Shown piece after piece: positions 8,647 to 17,819 of a stretch of 64,000 nt of DNA. Where the stretch lies: NCBI RefSeq assembly GCF_029962485.1, contig NZ_CP073638.1:2418001-2482000 (forward strand), read 5' to 3'. Source of the DNA: Burkholderia cepacia (GTDB taxonomy: Bacteria; Pseudomonadota; Gammaproteobacteria; Burkholderiales; Burkholderiaceae). How positions within the stretch are numbered: position 1 is the first letter of the stretch; each line of letters opens with the position of its first letter. The position numbers and the translations under genes are program-made. The notes beneath the pieces are model-generated. The model saw only the letters and a program-made list of their open reading frames with translations, did not search any database and had not been told where the DNA came from.

Positions 8647-8795
8647 ATCCATGGCATTAAATCAGTGAAAACAGGGTAAACGACAAATACGTGTTCGGTG
8701 CAGGTCGCGACTAGACTGCGCGATGTAGTACGACGACGTATGAATAGTGATCCGCCGCCCGGCGCATCGATACCCCCTACACTGAAGGAGTGCCC

Positions 8796-10793
8796 ATGGC
8801 CGCCCACCGCCGCCGTTCGTCTTCGTCCGCCCTGTCGCCCTCGTCGAAGCGGGTGTCACGCCGCGCCTTCATCGGCTGGACCGGCGCACTCGCCGGCGGC
8901 GCCATGCTCGGTGGACCGTTCGCGGCGACCCGGGCGCTGGCCGGAGGCCCCATGTCCAATACGTCGGCGGTCGATCTCGTGTGGGGCGAGCATGGCGCGG
9001 CGGCGCGCATCGCCGCGTCGCTCGCGCACGTGTCGCGGCTCGCCCGGCGCGGGCGCGATTTCGATGTGACGCACTTCGGCGCGCGCGCCTGCACGACGGT
9101 CGCGCAGACGTCGCCGTACCCGGTGGCGAAATCGCCGGTCAGCCCCGGTTCCGAACTGACGACCGCGCCCGGCGCGTTCGATTCTCGCCCGGCGTTTCTT
9201 GCGGCGATCGACGCGTGCCGGCGCGAAGGCGGCGGCCGGGTCGTCGTGCCGTCCGGCACCTGGTACTGCGCGGGGCCGATCGTGTTGCAGAGCGACGTCA
9301 CGTTCCACCTGAGTGCGAACTGCACGATCTATTTCAGCCCGAACCCGGCCGACTACGCGAAGGACGGCCCGGTCGATTGCGGCGCGAACGGCCGCCTGTA
9401 CTACAGCCGCTGGCAGGCGAACGATTGCCTGAACTACGGCGCACCCGTCTACGCGCGCAACGCGACGAACATCGCGCTGACGGGCGAAGGCCCGACCTCG
9501 GTGCTCAACGGGCAGGCGATGACGCCGTTCTCCGGCAGCGGCGCGAACAGCGTCTGCTGGTGGACCTACAAGGGCTCGTCGGGCGCGTACGGCGCGGGTG
9601 CGTCGGTACCGAGTCAGGCGTACCTGAATCCGGACAACGTCGATCTGCGGATCGTCGCGCCAGCGATTCCCGACGCGCTCTATTCGCTGCTGACGTCGCC
9701 GGTCACGCCGTGGCAGCAGGACCAGAATTACCTGCCCGCGCTGTCCGAGGCCGGCGTGCCGGTCGAGAAACGCATCTTCGGCCTCGGTCACTACCTGCGC
9801 CCGTGCATGGTCGAATTCATCGGCTGCACGAACGTGCTGATGGCGAACTACCAGACGCAGAACACGCCGTTCTGGCAGCACCATCCGACCGCGAGCCGCA
9901 ACGTCGTGATCCGTGGCGTGACGACCAACAGCATCGGCCCGAACAACGATGGATTCGATCCGGACGCATGCACCGACGTGTTGTGCGAGGACTGCACGTT
10001 CAACACCGGCGACGACTGCATCGCGATCAAGTCGGGCAAGGACCGCGACACCGAATACGGTCCGGCAAAGCGGCACCTGATCCGCAACTGCACGATGAAC
10101 AGCGGGCACGGCGGCATCACGCTCGGCAGCGAGATGGGCGGCGGCGTCGAGCAGATCTACGCGACCAACCTGTCGATGCTGAACGCGAACTGGCAGACCA
10201 ACCCGCTGAACATCGCGATTCGCGTGAAGACCAACATGAACCGTGGCGGCTACGTGAAGGACTTCCACGTGAAGGGCGTCACGCTGCCGAACGGCGTGAC
10301 GCAGAAGGGTGGCGGTTACGGCAGCGCGCTGCTCGCGGGCAGCCCGGTCAACGCGAGCGTGCCGCTCGGCGTCGTGACGCCGTCGGCCGGGAACCCGTCC
10401 GCGGCGCAGGGCGGCATCGTCACGTTCGACTGCGACTACCAGCCGGCGAACGATGCCGTGCGCACGCGTCCGCCGGTCGTGCAGAACGTGACGATCTCGG
10501 ACGTGAAGGCGAGCAACGTGACGCTGAACGGCGTGACCGCGTCGTGCTTCCAGGCGATCGTCGCGCAGGGGCCCGTCGCGTTCGACTACAACGGCACACC
10601 GCCCACGCCTGCCGTGCAGCCGATCTCCGGCGTGACGATCAGCAACTGCGACTTCGGCACGCCGGTCGCGTCGGGCACGCCGACGGTCACGTCGCCGGGG
10701 CCGATCTATGCGTTCAACGTGAACGCGATGACGCTGACGAACGTGACGATCGCCGGGCAGGCCGTCAACACGACGATCACCGACAAGCGGTGA
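8796..10793 (+). CDS. Tat-exported glycoside hydrolase family 28 (polygalacturonase-like)
   Basis: 665 residues, long for the family because of N- and C-terminal extensions. A twin-arginine signal (SRRAFIGWTGALAGG, about residues 21-35) predicts Tat export. The right-handed beta-helix carries the four GH28 signatures in order: NNDGFDPD (~383), GDDCIAIKSG (~405), GHGGITLGSE (~436) and RVKT (~476). These include the catalytic aspartates. The ATG at 8796 is preferred because GAAGGAG ends 5 bases upstream; a GTG at 8790 is part of that site. It likely cleaves pectin-like or other uronic polysaccharides outside the cytoplasm. Regulation may act through the palindromes upstream. Confidence 0.88.
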   Translation: MAAHRRRSSSSALSPSSKRVSRRAFIGWTGALAGGAMLGGPFAATRALAGGPMSNTSAVDLVWGEHGAAARIAASLAHVSRLARRGRDFDVTHFGARACTTVAQTSPYPVAKSPVSPGSELTTAPGAFDSRPAFLAAIDACRREGGGRVVVPSGTWYCAGPIVLQSDVTFHLSANCTIYFSPNPADYAKDGPVDCGANGRLYYSRWQANDCLNYGAPVYARNATNIALTGEGPTSVLNGQAMTPFSGSGANSVCWWTYKGSSGAYGAGASVPSQAYLNPDNVDLRIVAPAIPDALYSLLTSPVTPWQQDQNYLPALSEAGVPVEKRIFGLGHYLRPCMVEFIGCTNVLMANYQTQNTPFWQHHPTASRNVVIRGVTTNSIGPNNDGFDPDACTDVLCEDCTFNTGDDCIAIKSGKDRDTEYGPAKRHLIRNCTMNSGHGGITLGSEMGGGVEQIYATNLSMLNANWQTNPLNIAIRVKTNMNRGGYVKDFHVKGVTLPNGVTQKGGGYGSALLAGSPVNASVPLGVVTPSAGNPSAAQGGIVTFDCDYQPANDAVRTRPPVVQNVTISDVKASNVTLNGVTASCFQAIVAQGPVAFDYNGTPPTPAVQPISGVTISNCDFGTPVASGTPTVTSPGPIYAFNVNAMTLTNVTIAGQAVNTTITDKR

Positions 10794-10897
10794 TGCAATG
10801 AGGTGAGCGTGCAAGGGCGTTCGCGTGCGGGGTGGTCGGTCGATGCATGCGAACGCAACGTCAACGGCAAAAGCGAGTGCGAGCGAACGTGAACGCG

Positions 10898-11407
10898 TTA
10901 CGCGAGCGTCTTGACCATGTGGTGCTCGTCGTAGAACTTGCCATCGACGTACAGCGAGCGCGGTTCCGTGCCGAACCGCACGAACCCTTGCGACGCATAC
11001 AGCCGCTCCGCGGTGCCGTTGACCTCGTTCACGCACAGCATCAGCTGCTTGCACTGCCACGCCTGCGCGGCATGCCCGGTCGCACTTTCGAGCAGCGTCT
11101 GCGCGATACCCTGCCCGCGATACGCGGGATCGACGAACACGCCCCAGATCGTCGCCTTGTGCGCGATCTTCGTGCGCGCATCGCGGCGCACGCCGGTGAT
11201 GCCGACGAGCGTATCGCCGTCGAACGCACCGAACACGGCACGTTCGTGGGTCGGCGTGATGCGCGTCGCGAATTCGTCGACCGGCACCTGCGATTCCTCG
11301 TCGAGCGTCGGCAGGAAGGACGTGGGCGCGGTGTCGACCGCACGCAGGCGAACGGTCTGGAAGCGGGCGGCGTCGGCCGCATCGAGCAGGCGGGTCGTGA
11401 TCGTCAT
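10898..11407 (-). CDS. GNAT family N-acetyltransferase
   Basis: 169 residues with the GNAT core. Strand beta-4 reads IWGVFVDPAYRG and is followed by the acetyl-CoA pyrophosphate loop RGQGIAQTLL (Q/R-x-x-G-x-G/A). A C-terminal NGTAERLYASQGF segment is typical of RimI-like enzymes. The substrate amine cannot be inferred. It stands alone, convergent with the GH28 gene, 104 bases away. Confidence 0.85.
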   Translation of the reverse strand: MTITTRLLDAADAARFQTVRLRAVDTAPTSFLPTLDEESQVPVDEFATRITPTHERAVFGAFDGDTLVGITGVRRDARTKIAHKATIWGVFVDPAYRGQGIAQTLLESATGHAAQAWQCKQLMLCVNEVNGTAERLYASQGFVRFGTEPRSLYVDGKFYDEHHMVKTLA

Positions 11408-11646
11408 CGGGTGAATTCCGGTTGGGGATTGTGCATGTCGGTGCGGGCTGCCGTAGCCGCAGGATGCATCGTCCTTATCCTAATGGGAATTCGGATGTCG
11501 CGTGGCGCTGTTCGGCGCATTGCGCATGCCAGCGGCGCCGGAACGGTGTGCCCGTGCGCGAATGACGGTCACGCAGCCATGCTGGCGTGACGAAAGGGGG
11601 GGGCGTGAGACGTGCGCGCGATCAGCTCACACGCACGCAACGGGCA

Positions 11647-12297
11647 TCAATAACGCGACAGCTGATTGCCGTTGATCTGCACGCGGTCGCCCGGACGCAG
11701 GTTGCCCGGTGACTGCACGTCGAACGAGCGCATCGAGCCGTCGCTGACCTGCACGTCGATCCGGTAGCTGCTCGGGCCCTGCGCGGCGCCCATCTGCTGA
11801 CCGATCTGGTTGCCGGCCACCGCACCGCCGAGCGCGCCGATCACGGTCGCGGCATCGCGGCCATGACCGCGGCCGACCTGGTTGCCGAGCACGCCGCCGA
11901 TGAGTGCGCCGACGACGGTGCCGGCCACACCCGACGGGCCGACCGAGCCGTTGACCGGCTGAATGTTCGCGACGGTGCCGTATTGCGCGCCGTACGGGTT
12001 CGCGTATTGCTGTTGCTGATTGCCATACTGGTCATACGGCTGCGTCCCGTACTGCGACTGGTTGCCATACTGATCGTACGGCTGCGGCGCCTGGTTCGGA
12101 TACGCCGGTTGCTGCTGCACGTAGCCCGGTTGCGAGTACGCGGGCTGCGCGTAGCCGGGCGTCGCGTATTGCTGCTGCTGTGGATAGCCCGGTTGCGCGC
12201 CGTAGTAGCCGGGCGCGACACAGGCGGTCAGCGGGAGCGCCGCCACGGCGACGAGCGAGGCGAACAGAACGGTCTTCGTGGAGGGCATGCGCATCAT
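11647..12297 (-). CDS. Glycine-zipper outer-membrane lipoprotein
   Basis: 216 residues. A lipoprotein signal ends in the lipobox LTAC. Then comes a low-complexity Tyr/Gln/Pro/Gly region with repeated PYDQYGNQ units (two near-identical DNA copies around 12018-12082), and a glycine-zipper 2TM domain (GVAGTVVGALIGGVLGNQVG, then VIGALGGAVAGNQIG) as in SlyB and 17-kDa surface antigens. The C-terminal 50 residues form a small soluble part (YRIDVQVSDGSMRSFDV). Start 12297 is the first of three close ATGs and has AGGAAA 5 bases upstream. It probably inserts in or bridges the outer membrane. Confidence 0.82.
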   Translation of the reverse strand: MMRMPSTKTVLFASLVAVAALPLTACVAPGYYGAQPGYPQQQQYATPGYAQPAYSQPGYVQQQPAYPNQAPQPYDQYGNQSQYGTQPYDQYGNQQQQYANPYGAQYGTVANIQPVNGSVGPSGVAGTVVGALIGGVLGNQVGRGHGRDAATVIGALGGAVAGNQIGQQMGAAQGPSSYRIDVQVSDGSMRSFDVQSPGNLRPGDRVQINGNQLSRY

Positions 12298-12761
12298 GAT
12301 GTTTCCTGCATCGGCAACGTGTCCGCCGACTGATTCCCGGATGGGTGGCGAACTCGGCGTGAGTATAAGGAATGGCCGGATGCGCGTCCGGTGCGGCCGG
12401 GTAACAACGTGTAAAGTCTGTTGCCGCGTAAATCGCCAGCCGGGCGGGGTGTTCGAGCCATGCCCGACAAGGGCGCGAGACGGCTTCCGGCCGGCCGCGC
12501 GACGGTGAGGCGGCCCACGTGTTTCAGGCGGCGATTCCGTCGCCTCCCCTGCGATCGAACCCCGTCGCCGTGCCAGGTCCCGCGGGCGTGCGCGCCGCAC
12601 ATCGCGAAATCGAATGCGCGGCATCGCGACATTTAATTGGCCTCGGGCGGCAGCGTCCGATATCGTGGCCGGATTCCCTGCCAAGGGTCGCGCCGCGCCG
12701 GCTGCGGTTCCTTCCCCTGTCCGCGCCGGTGGCGCGCCGCGACCGCCCCACATTCCAAGCC
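12298..12761. other. Intergenic region, divergent promoters, no gene seen
   Basis: 464 bases between the divergent lipoprotein and amidohydrolase genes. Open frames in all directions lack ribosome binding sites and look like GC-rich background. Confidence 0.5.
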
Positions 12762-13961
12762 ATGACCGAACGCTTCTTCATCAACGCCGTCGATGCCGGC
12801 GGCCAGCCCGTCAACCTCGTCGTCCGTGACGGCCGCTTCACCGAGATCGGCGCCGAGTGCGCAGCCGCGCCCGGCGCTCAGACGATCGACCTCGACGGCC
12901 GCGTCGTGCTGCCCGGTTTCGTCGACGGCCACATCCATCTCGACAAGAGCTTCGTCGGCGATCGCTGGGTGCCGCACGAACCGGTCGGCTCGCTGCGCGA
13001 GCGGCTCGCGGTCGAGAAGCGCCAGCTCGCCGCTGCTCCGCCGATCGTCGAGCGCGCGAACGCGCTGATCGCGCAGGCCGCCGCATTCGGCACGATCGCG
13101 ATGCGCAGCCACGTCGACGTCGATGCGACGACGGGCCTGTCGAACCTGCAGGCCGTGATGGCCGCGCGCGAGCAGTGGCGCGGGATCGTCGACATCGAAC
13201 TGGTCGCGTTTCCGCAGGCCGGCGTCGTGACGTGCCCGGGCACGGCCGAGGTGCTCGACGCAGCCGTGCGCGAAGGCGCGGACGTGGTCGGCGGGATTGA
13301 CCCGACGACGCTCGACGGCGACGCGGACGGCCAGCTCGACATCGTGTTCGGCATCGCCGAGAAGCGCGGCGTGAAGATCGACATCCACCTGCACGAGCCG
13401 GGCGAAACCGGCATCGCGCAACTGCTGCGGATCGCGGCGCGCACGCGCGCGACCGGGCTCGGCGGGCGCGTGAACGTGAGCCATGCGTACGCGCTCGGCC
13501 AGGTGAGCGACGATGACGTGCAGCGCACCGCGGCGGCACTGGCCGAAGCAGGCGTGTCGATCCTGACGAATGCGCCGGGCGACTGTGCATTTCCGCCGGT
13601 GCAGCAGCTGCGCGATGCGGGTGTGCACGTGTTCGCGGGCAACGACAACATCCGCGACGCGTGGTGGCCGTACGGTAACGGCGACATGCTGCAGCGCGCG
13701 ATGATGGTCGGCTACCGGTCGGGTTTCTACACCGACGAAGCGCTCGGCGTCGCACTCGACATGGCGACGCATGCCGGCGCACGCGCGATCGGCAAGGAAC
13801 GCTACGGCATCGCGGTCGGCTGCGACGCGAGCTTCGTCGCGGTGCGCGCGCCGAACGCGGCGGCGGCCGTCGCGGGCGTCCCGGCCGAGCGCTGGGTATT
13901 CCGCCGCGGCGAGAGCGATACGGGTGCGCCGTTCGCCCCGTCGCTGCGCTTCACGCGCTGA
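12762..13961 (+). CDS. Cytosine deaminase-like amidohydrolase A
   Basis: 399-residue metal-dependent hydrolase of the CodA/TrzC type. Ligands fit the subfamily: His57 and His59 (GHIHLD), the H-x-x-E pair in HLHEPGE (CodA His214/Glu217), His in VSHAYALG, and the metal Asp in GNDNIRDAWWPYG. The ATG at 12762 starts the conserved beta-sandwich; a longer in-frame extension is unlikely. Substrates of the family are cytosine, creatinine or ammelide-like ring amines. A paralogue follows 66 bases downstream on the same strand, so both probably form one operon with the NTF2-like gene. Confidence 0.83.
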   Translation: MTERFFINAVDAGGQPVNLVVRDGRFTEIGAECAAAPGAQTIDLDGRVVLPGFVDGHIHLDKSFVGDRWVPHEPVGSLRERLAVEKRQLAAAPPIVERANALIAQAAAFGTIAMRSHVDVDATTGLSNLQAVMAAREQWRGIVDIELVAFPQAGVVTCPGTAEVLDAAVREGADVVGGIDPTTLDGDADGQLDIVFGIAEKRGVKIDIHLHEPGETGIAQLLRIAARTRATGLGGRVNVSHAYALGQVSDDDVQRTAAALAEAGVSILTNAPGDCAFPPVQQLRDAGVHVFAGNDNIRDAWWPYGNGDMLQRAMMVGYRSGFYTDEALGVALDMATHAGARAIGKERYGIAVGCDASFVAVRAPNAAAAVAGVPAERWVFRRGESDTGAPFAPSLRFTR

Positions 13962-14027
13962 CCTGATGACCGGCAGCACGGCATGCGCCGTGCCTGCTTC
14001 GCACTGACCGACCACACCGGAACCGAC

Positions 14028-15212
14028 ATGACGAACCTGCTGATCCGCAACGTCCGCACGAGCGCCGACACCGCGCTCGACATCCTGATCGAAGGCGACC
14101 GCATCGCGCGCGTCGGCCCGTCGCTCGACGCGCCCGCCGGCTGCGCGATCGAGGACGGCGCGCTCGCGCTCGCGCTGCCTGGCCTCGTCGAAGGCCACAC
14201 GCACCTCGACAAGACGCACTGGGGAATGCCGTGGTATCGCAACCAGGTCGGGCCGCGCCTCGTCGATCGCATCGAGAACGAACGCCACTATCGCGCGACG
14301 AGCGGCCATGACGCGGGCGCTGCGTCGCTCGCGCTGGCACGCGCATTCCTCGCGGCCGGCACGACGCGCATTCGCACGCACGTCGACGTCGATACCGAAG
14401 CCGGGCTGCGCCATCTGCACGGCGTGCTCGCGACGCGCGAGACGCTGCGCGGGCAGGTCGAGATCCAGATCGTCGCGTTTCCGCAATCGGGCGTGCTCAA
14501 GCGGCCGGGCACCGACGCGCTGCTGTCCGACGCGCTCGGCGCCGGCGCCGACCTGCTCGGCGGGCTCGACCCGTGCGCGATCGAAGGCGATCCGGTCGAG
14601 GCGGTGGACGTGCTGTTTGCGATCGCCGAGCGCCACGGCCGCGGGCTCGACATCCACCTGCACGAGCGCGCGTCGATGGGGGCGTACTCGCTCGACCTGA
14701 TCCTGCAGCGCACGGCCGCGCACGGCATGCAGGGGAAGGTCACGATCAGCCACGGCTTCTGTCTCGGCGATATCGCCGAGCGCGAGCGCGATGCGCTGCT
14801 CGCCCGGATGGCCGAGCTCGGCGTGGCCATCGTCACGACCGCGCCGGCGGCGGTGCCGGTGCCGTCGGTGGTCGCGTGCCGCGCGGCGGGCGTGACGGTG
14901 ATCGGCGGCAACGACGGCGTGCGCGACACGTGGTCGCCGTACGGTTCGCCCGACATGCTCGAACGCGCGATGCTGATCGGCATGCGCAACGATTTCCGCC
15001 GCGACGATGCGCTCGAAGTCGCGCTCGACTGCGTGACGCACAGCGCGGCGCGCGGCTGCGGCTTCGCGGATTACGGGCTGCAGCCCGGCAGCCGCGCGGA
15101 TGTCGTGCTCGTCGATGCGCTGACGTTCGCCGAGGCCGTCGTCGCACGGCCGGTGCGACGCCTCGTCGTGTCGTCCGGGAAGATCGTCGCCCGCAACGGC
15201 GCACTCGTCTGA
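14028..15212 (+). CDS. Cytosine deaminase-like amidohydrolase B
   Basis: 394 residues, paralogous to the preceding gene. The same metal sites appear: His57 and His59 (GHTHLD), HLHERASMG, ISHGFCLGD and GNDGVRDTWSPYGSPDML. In place of the N-A-P-G-D segment it has TTAPAAVPVPS, so the active-site pocket probably differs from that of copy A. The ATG at 14028 is the best fit to the N-terminal strand MTNLLIRNVR. Either a second substrate specificity or a two-step pathway with its neighbour is plausible. No cytosine permease (CodB) is nearby. Confidence 0.83.
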   Translation: MTNLLIRNVRTSADTALDILIEGDRIARVGPSLDAPAGCAIEDGALALALPGLVEGHTHLDKTHWGMPWYRNQVGPRLVDRIENERHYRATSGHDAGAASLALARAFLAAGTTRIRTHVDVDTEAGLRHLHGVLATRETLRGQVEIQIVAFPQSGVLKRPGTDALLSDALGAGADLLGGLDPCAIEGDPVEAVDVLFAIAERHGRGLDIHLHERASMGAYSLDLILQRTAAHGMQGKVTISHGFCLGDIAERERDALLARMAELGVAIVTTAPAAVPVPSVVACRAAGVTVIGGNDGVRDTWSPYGSPDMLERAMLIGMRNDFRRDDALEVALDCVTHSAARGCGFADYGLQPGSRADVVLVDALTFAEAVVARPVRRLVVSSGKIVARNGALV

Positions 15213-15268
15213 GTGGGGCGTCGCCCCGGTATGATCCGGATTTCAGCCGGATTTCCGGGGAGACGACG

Positions 15269-15742
15269 ATGCGACGCACGACAGCGGCACGGGCCGCACG
15301 ATGGATGGCGGCGGCCCTGTTCGCCGTGACGGCCGCGCATGCGGCGGCGGCCGGCCCGACCGACGCGCAGCAGGAAGCCAACCGGCGGACGGTGCTCGCG
15401 TTCTACGAGAAAGGCCTGAACGAAAAGGACGCCGATGCCGCGCTCGCGTATGTCGGCGATCGCTACGTGCAGCACAACCCGAATGCGGCTGACGGCCGCG
15501 ACGGCTTTCGCAAGTTCGTCGCCTTTCTGCGCGACAAATATCCACAGTCGCATAGCGAGATCAAGCGCTCCTTCGTCGATGGCGACTACGTGATCCTGCA
15601 CGTGCACGCGGTGCGCGAACCAGGTACGCGCGGCAGCGCGATCATGGACATCTTCAAGCTCGAGAACGGCAAGATCGTCGAGCACTGGGACGTCAACCAG
15701 CCGGTGCCCGAGCAGGCCGCGAACGGCAATACGATGTTCTGA
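15269..15742 (+). CDS. Exported NTF2/SnoaL-like protein
   Basis: 157 residues with a signal peptide (MRRTTAARAARWMAAALF, Ala-rich cleavage region). The SnoaL-like cone fold is suggested by the segments TVLAFYEKGLNEKD, DRYVQHNPNAADGRDGF and IMDIFKLENGKIVEHWDV. GGGGAG lies about 10 bases before the ATG. Relatives act as polyketide cyclases or small-ligand binders; the exported form has no known substrate. It follows the two amidohydrolases by 56 bases and may share their transcript. Confidence 0.75.
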   Translation: MRRTTAARAARWMAAALFAVTAAHAAAAGPTDAQQEANRRTVLAFYEKGLNEKDADAALAYVGDRYVQHNPNAADGRDGFRKFVAFLRDKYPQSHSEIKRSFVDGDYVILHVHAVREPGTRGSAIMDIFKLENGKIVEHWDVNQPVPEQAANGNTMF

Positions 15743-15848
15743 CGGGTATCGGGCGCGGGACGTGCCGATGCCCCCGCGATCGCATCGCATCGGCCGTGCC
15801 CGAGGCGTCGCGCCGCCCGTTCCCTTGGCGCATTCGGCTTTCGCTTTC

Positions 15849-16712
15849 CTACTGCTCCTCGTGCTCCAGCATCGCCGCGAGCGTCTTCGTCAGTTCGCTG
15901 ACCATCGGGTCGGCCGTCGGCCGGTGCAGGATCGCGATGTCCATGTGCTCGATCGGCGCGAAACCCTGCGTCGCGGTCAGCACGACGTGCTCGTCGGTCA
16001 CCACGCGCGCGGGCAGCACGCTGATGCCGAGCCCGTCCGCGACGGCCGCCTGGATGCCGCTCAGGCTCGACGTCGTGAAGCTGATCCGCCAGCGGCGGCC
16101 GCGCTCCTCGATCGCCTTGATCATGTCGTCGCGGTAAAGCCCGCGCGGCGGAAACACGACGATCGGCACCGGGTCGAGATCGATCGACGGATGCGTCGCG
16201 CTGTCGATCCAGCGCAGTTTCTCGGGCCAGCGCACGACGGCCTCGCGGCTGTCGCGCCGCTGCTTGATCAAAACGAGGTCGAGTTCGCCGCGGTCGTACG
16301 CGGCGCTGATGTCGCGGCTCAGCCCGCACATCACTTCGAGCTTGACCTGCGGATGCTCGCGCTTGAACGCGGCGAGCGCATGCGTCGTGCGGCCCGCCGC
16401 GAAATCGTCGGGCACGCCGAGCCGGATCGTCAGCGCAACCGTGGCGCCCGACAGCGCCTCCAGCATTTCGTCGTTCAGCGCGAGCATGCGCCGTGCATAG
16501 CTGAGCACCGTCACGCCCGCGTCGGTCGGCCGGACGTCGCGCGTGCCTCGGTCGAGCAGGCGGTGGCCGGCGATTTCCTCGAGCCGGCGCACCTTCTGGC
16601 TAACCGTCGACTGCGTCGAATGCAGGCGTGCGGAGGCCGTCGTGAAGCTGCCGCAGTCGGCAACCATCACGAGCGCGCGCAACAGGTCGATGTCGAACAG
16701 GGGTCTATTCAT
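15849..16712 (-). CDS. LysR-family transcriptional regulator
   Basis: 287 residues. The N-terminal winged HTH (SFTTASARLHSTQSTVSQKV, about 22-41) is followed by a periplasmic-binding-protein-like effector domain. It is convergent with the amidohydrolase block (107 bases apart) and divergent from the ankyrin gene. The palindrome CATTTCCAAATG lies 29 bases upstream of its start and may be an autoregulatory site. Target genes cannot be fixed from position alone. Confidence 0.88.
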   Translation of the reverse strand: MNRPLFDIDLLRALVMVADCGSFTTASARLHSTQSTVSQKVRRLEEIAGHRLLDRGTRDVRPTDAGVTVLSYARRMLALNDEMLEALSGATVALTIRLGVPDDFAAGRTTHALAAFKREHPQVKLEVMCGLSRDISAAYDRGELDLVLIKQRRDSREAVVRWPEKLRWIDSATHPSIDLDPVPIVVFPPRGLYRDDMIKAIEERGRRWRISFTTSSLSGIQAAVADGLGISVLPARVVTDEHVVLTATQGFAPIEHMDIAILHRPTADPMVSELTKTLAAMLEHEEQ

Positions 16713-16740
16713 TTCTGCACTTTTGCGGATTCGAACATTT

Positions 16741-16752
16741 CATTTCCAAATG
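16741..16752. promoter_or_regulatory. CATTTCCAAATG palindrome before lysR
   Basis: An inverted repeat CATTT-CC-AAATG, identical to 8620-8631 upstream of the GH28 gene. It is AT-rich in a GC-rich genome and placed 29 bases from the lysR start, as an operator would be. Confidence 0.45.
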
Positions 16753-16897
16753 CGTGCGACGACTTTTAACATGGCCGGACGCCGCGGGCAATCGCGGTTT
16801 CGCCGGACCCGGCGCGGCGTCGTGTGGCGCCGTGCCGGCGCCTGACGCATTGCATCGGCCGCGCATCGGCGTGCGCGGCGCGCAAGGAGGAAACGGG

Positions 16898-17572
16898 ATG
16901 TTATTCAAACGGATCGCGATCATCGGCTCGTTTGCGTTGACCACGCTGACGTCGGCCGTGGCTGCCGCCGACGGCGGTGCGCCCGAGGGCCGGCTGCGCA
17001 GCGCGGCCGACCGCGGCGACGCGGGCGAGGTGCGTACGCTGCTGGAGCGCGGCGCGCAGGTCGATTCGCGCGACGGGCAGGGCCGTACCGCGTTGTTGAT
17101 CGCAACGCACGGCAATCACGTCGAGGCGGCGCGCGTGCTGATCGACGCGGGCGCGGACGTCAACGCGAAGGACGCGATCCAGGACAGCCCGTACCTGTAT
17201 GCCGGCGCGCGCGGCTATCTCGACATCCTGCGGATGACGCTCGCGCACGGCGCCGATCTGCGCAGCACGAACCGGTATCGCGGCACCGCGCTGATTCCGG
17301 CGGCCGAGCGTGGCCATGTGGAGACGGTGCGCACGCTGATCGACGCGGGCGTGAACGTCGACCACGTGAACCGGCTCGGTTGGACCGCGCTGCTGGAGGC
17401 GATCATGCTCGGCGACGGCAGCGAGCGCTACGTGCGGATCGTGCAGTTGCTCGTCGACGGGCACGCGAACGTCGATCTGGCCGATTCGAACGGGGTGACG
17501 CCGCTGCAGCATGCGCGGCAGCGCGGGTACGGCGCGATCGAGCGGGTGCTGGTGGCGGCGGGGGCGCGGTAG
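16898..17572 (+). CDS. Exported ankyrin-repeat protein
   Basis: 224 residues. A signal peptide (MLFKRIAIIGSFALTTLTS) precedes about five ankyrin repeats with the usual helix-turn-helix phrases: GRTALLIATHGNHVEAARVL, DSPYLYAGARGYLDILRM, GTALIPAAERGHVETVRTL, GWTALLEAIMLG and GVTPLQHARQRGYGAIERVL. AGGAGG lies 7 bases before the ATG. It probably acts in the periplasm as a protein-binding scaffold. In some bacteria such proteins accompany catalases, but none is nearby here. Confidence 0.85.
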   Translation: MLFKRIAIIGSFALTTLTSAVAAADGGAPEGRLRSAADRGDAGEVRTLLERGAQVDSRDGQGRTALLIATHGNHVEAARVLIDAGADVNAKDAIQDSPYLYAGARGYLDILRMTLAHGADLRSTNRYRGTALIPAAERGHVETVRTLIDAGVNVDHVNRLGWTALLEAIMLGDGSERYVRIVQLLVDGHANVDLADSNGVTPLQHARQRGYGAIERVLVAAGAR

Positions 17573-17600
17573 GTTTCAACTGGGCGGGGCCGCGCCGCAG

Positions 17601-17819
17601 TCAGACCCATACTTCACGATACAGGTGAAGATCCCTCGACCATGCCGCGAGGTTTTTCCAGATGACCCGAAGCGGGGTGCCCGAGCGCTCGGCGGCTTCC
17701 TCGGCCGCCTTCACCACGACAGGGAGCGGCACCTCGTCGAGGATGACGGAAAACTGCGATTCGTAGCCTTGCGGAATGTGTCCGGTGATCAACGCGTCGG
17801 CCAGCAAGCGTTCGGTCAA
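17601..17819 (-). CDS. Small hypothetical protein paired with XRE regulator
   Basis: 72 residues, mixed charge, no membrane segment. Its start is a TTG that overlaps the TGA of the upstream XRE gene (TTGA), so translation is coupled. I do not recognise the family. Tryptophans and basic residues cluster at the C-terminus (VIWKNLAAWSRDLHLYREVW). The order regulator then small partner, with overlap, resembles toxin-antitoxin or similar two-gene modules, but no toxin motif is visible. It ends 29 bases from the convergent ankyrin gene. Confidence 0.6.
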   Translation of the reverse strand: MTERLLADALITGHIPQGYESQFSVILDEVPLPVVVKAAEEAAERSGTPLRVIWKNLAAWSRDLHLYREVWV

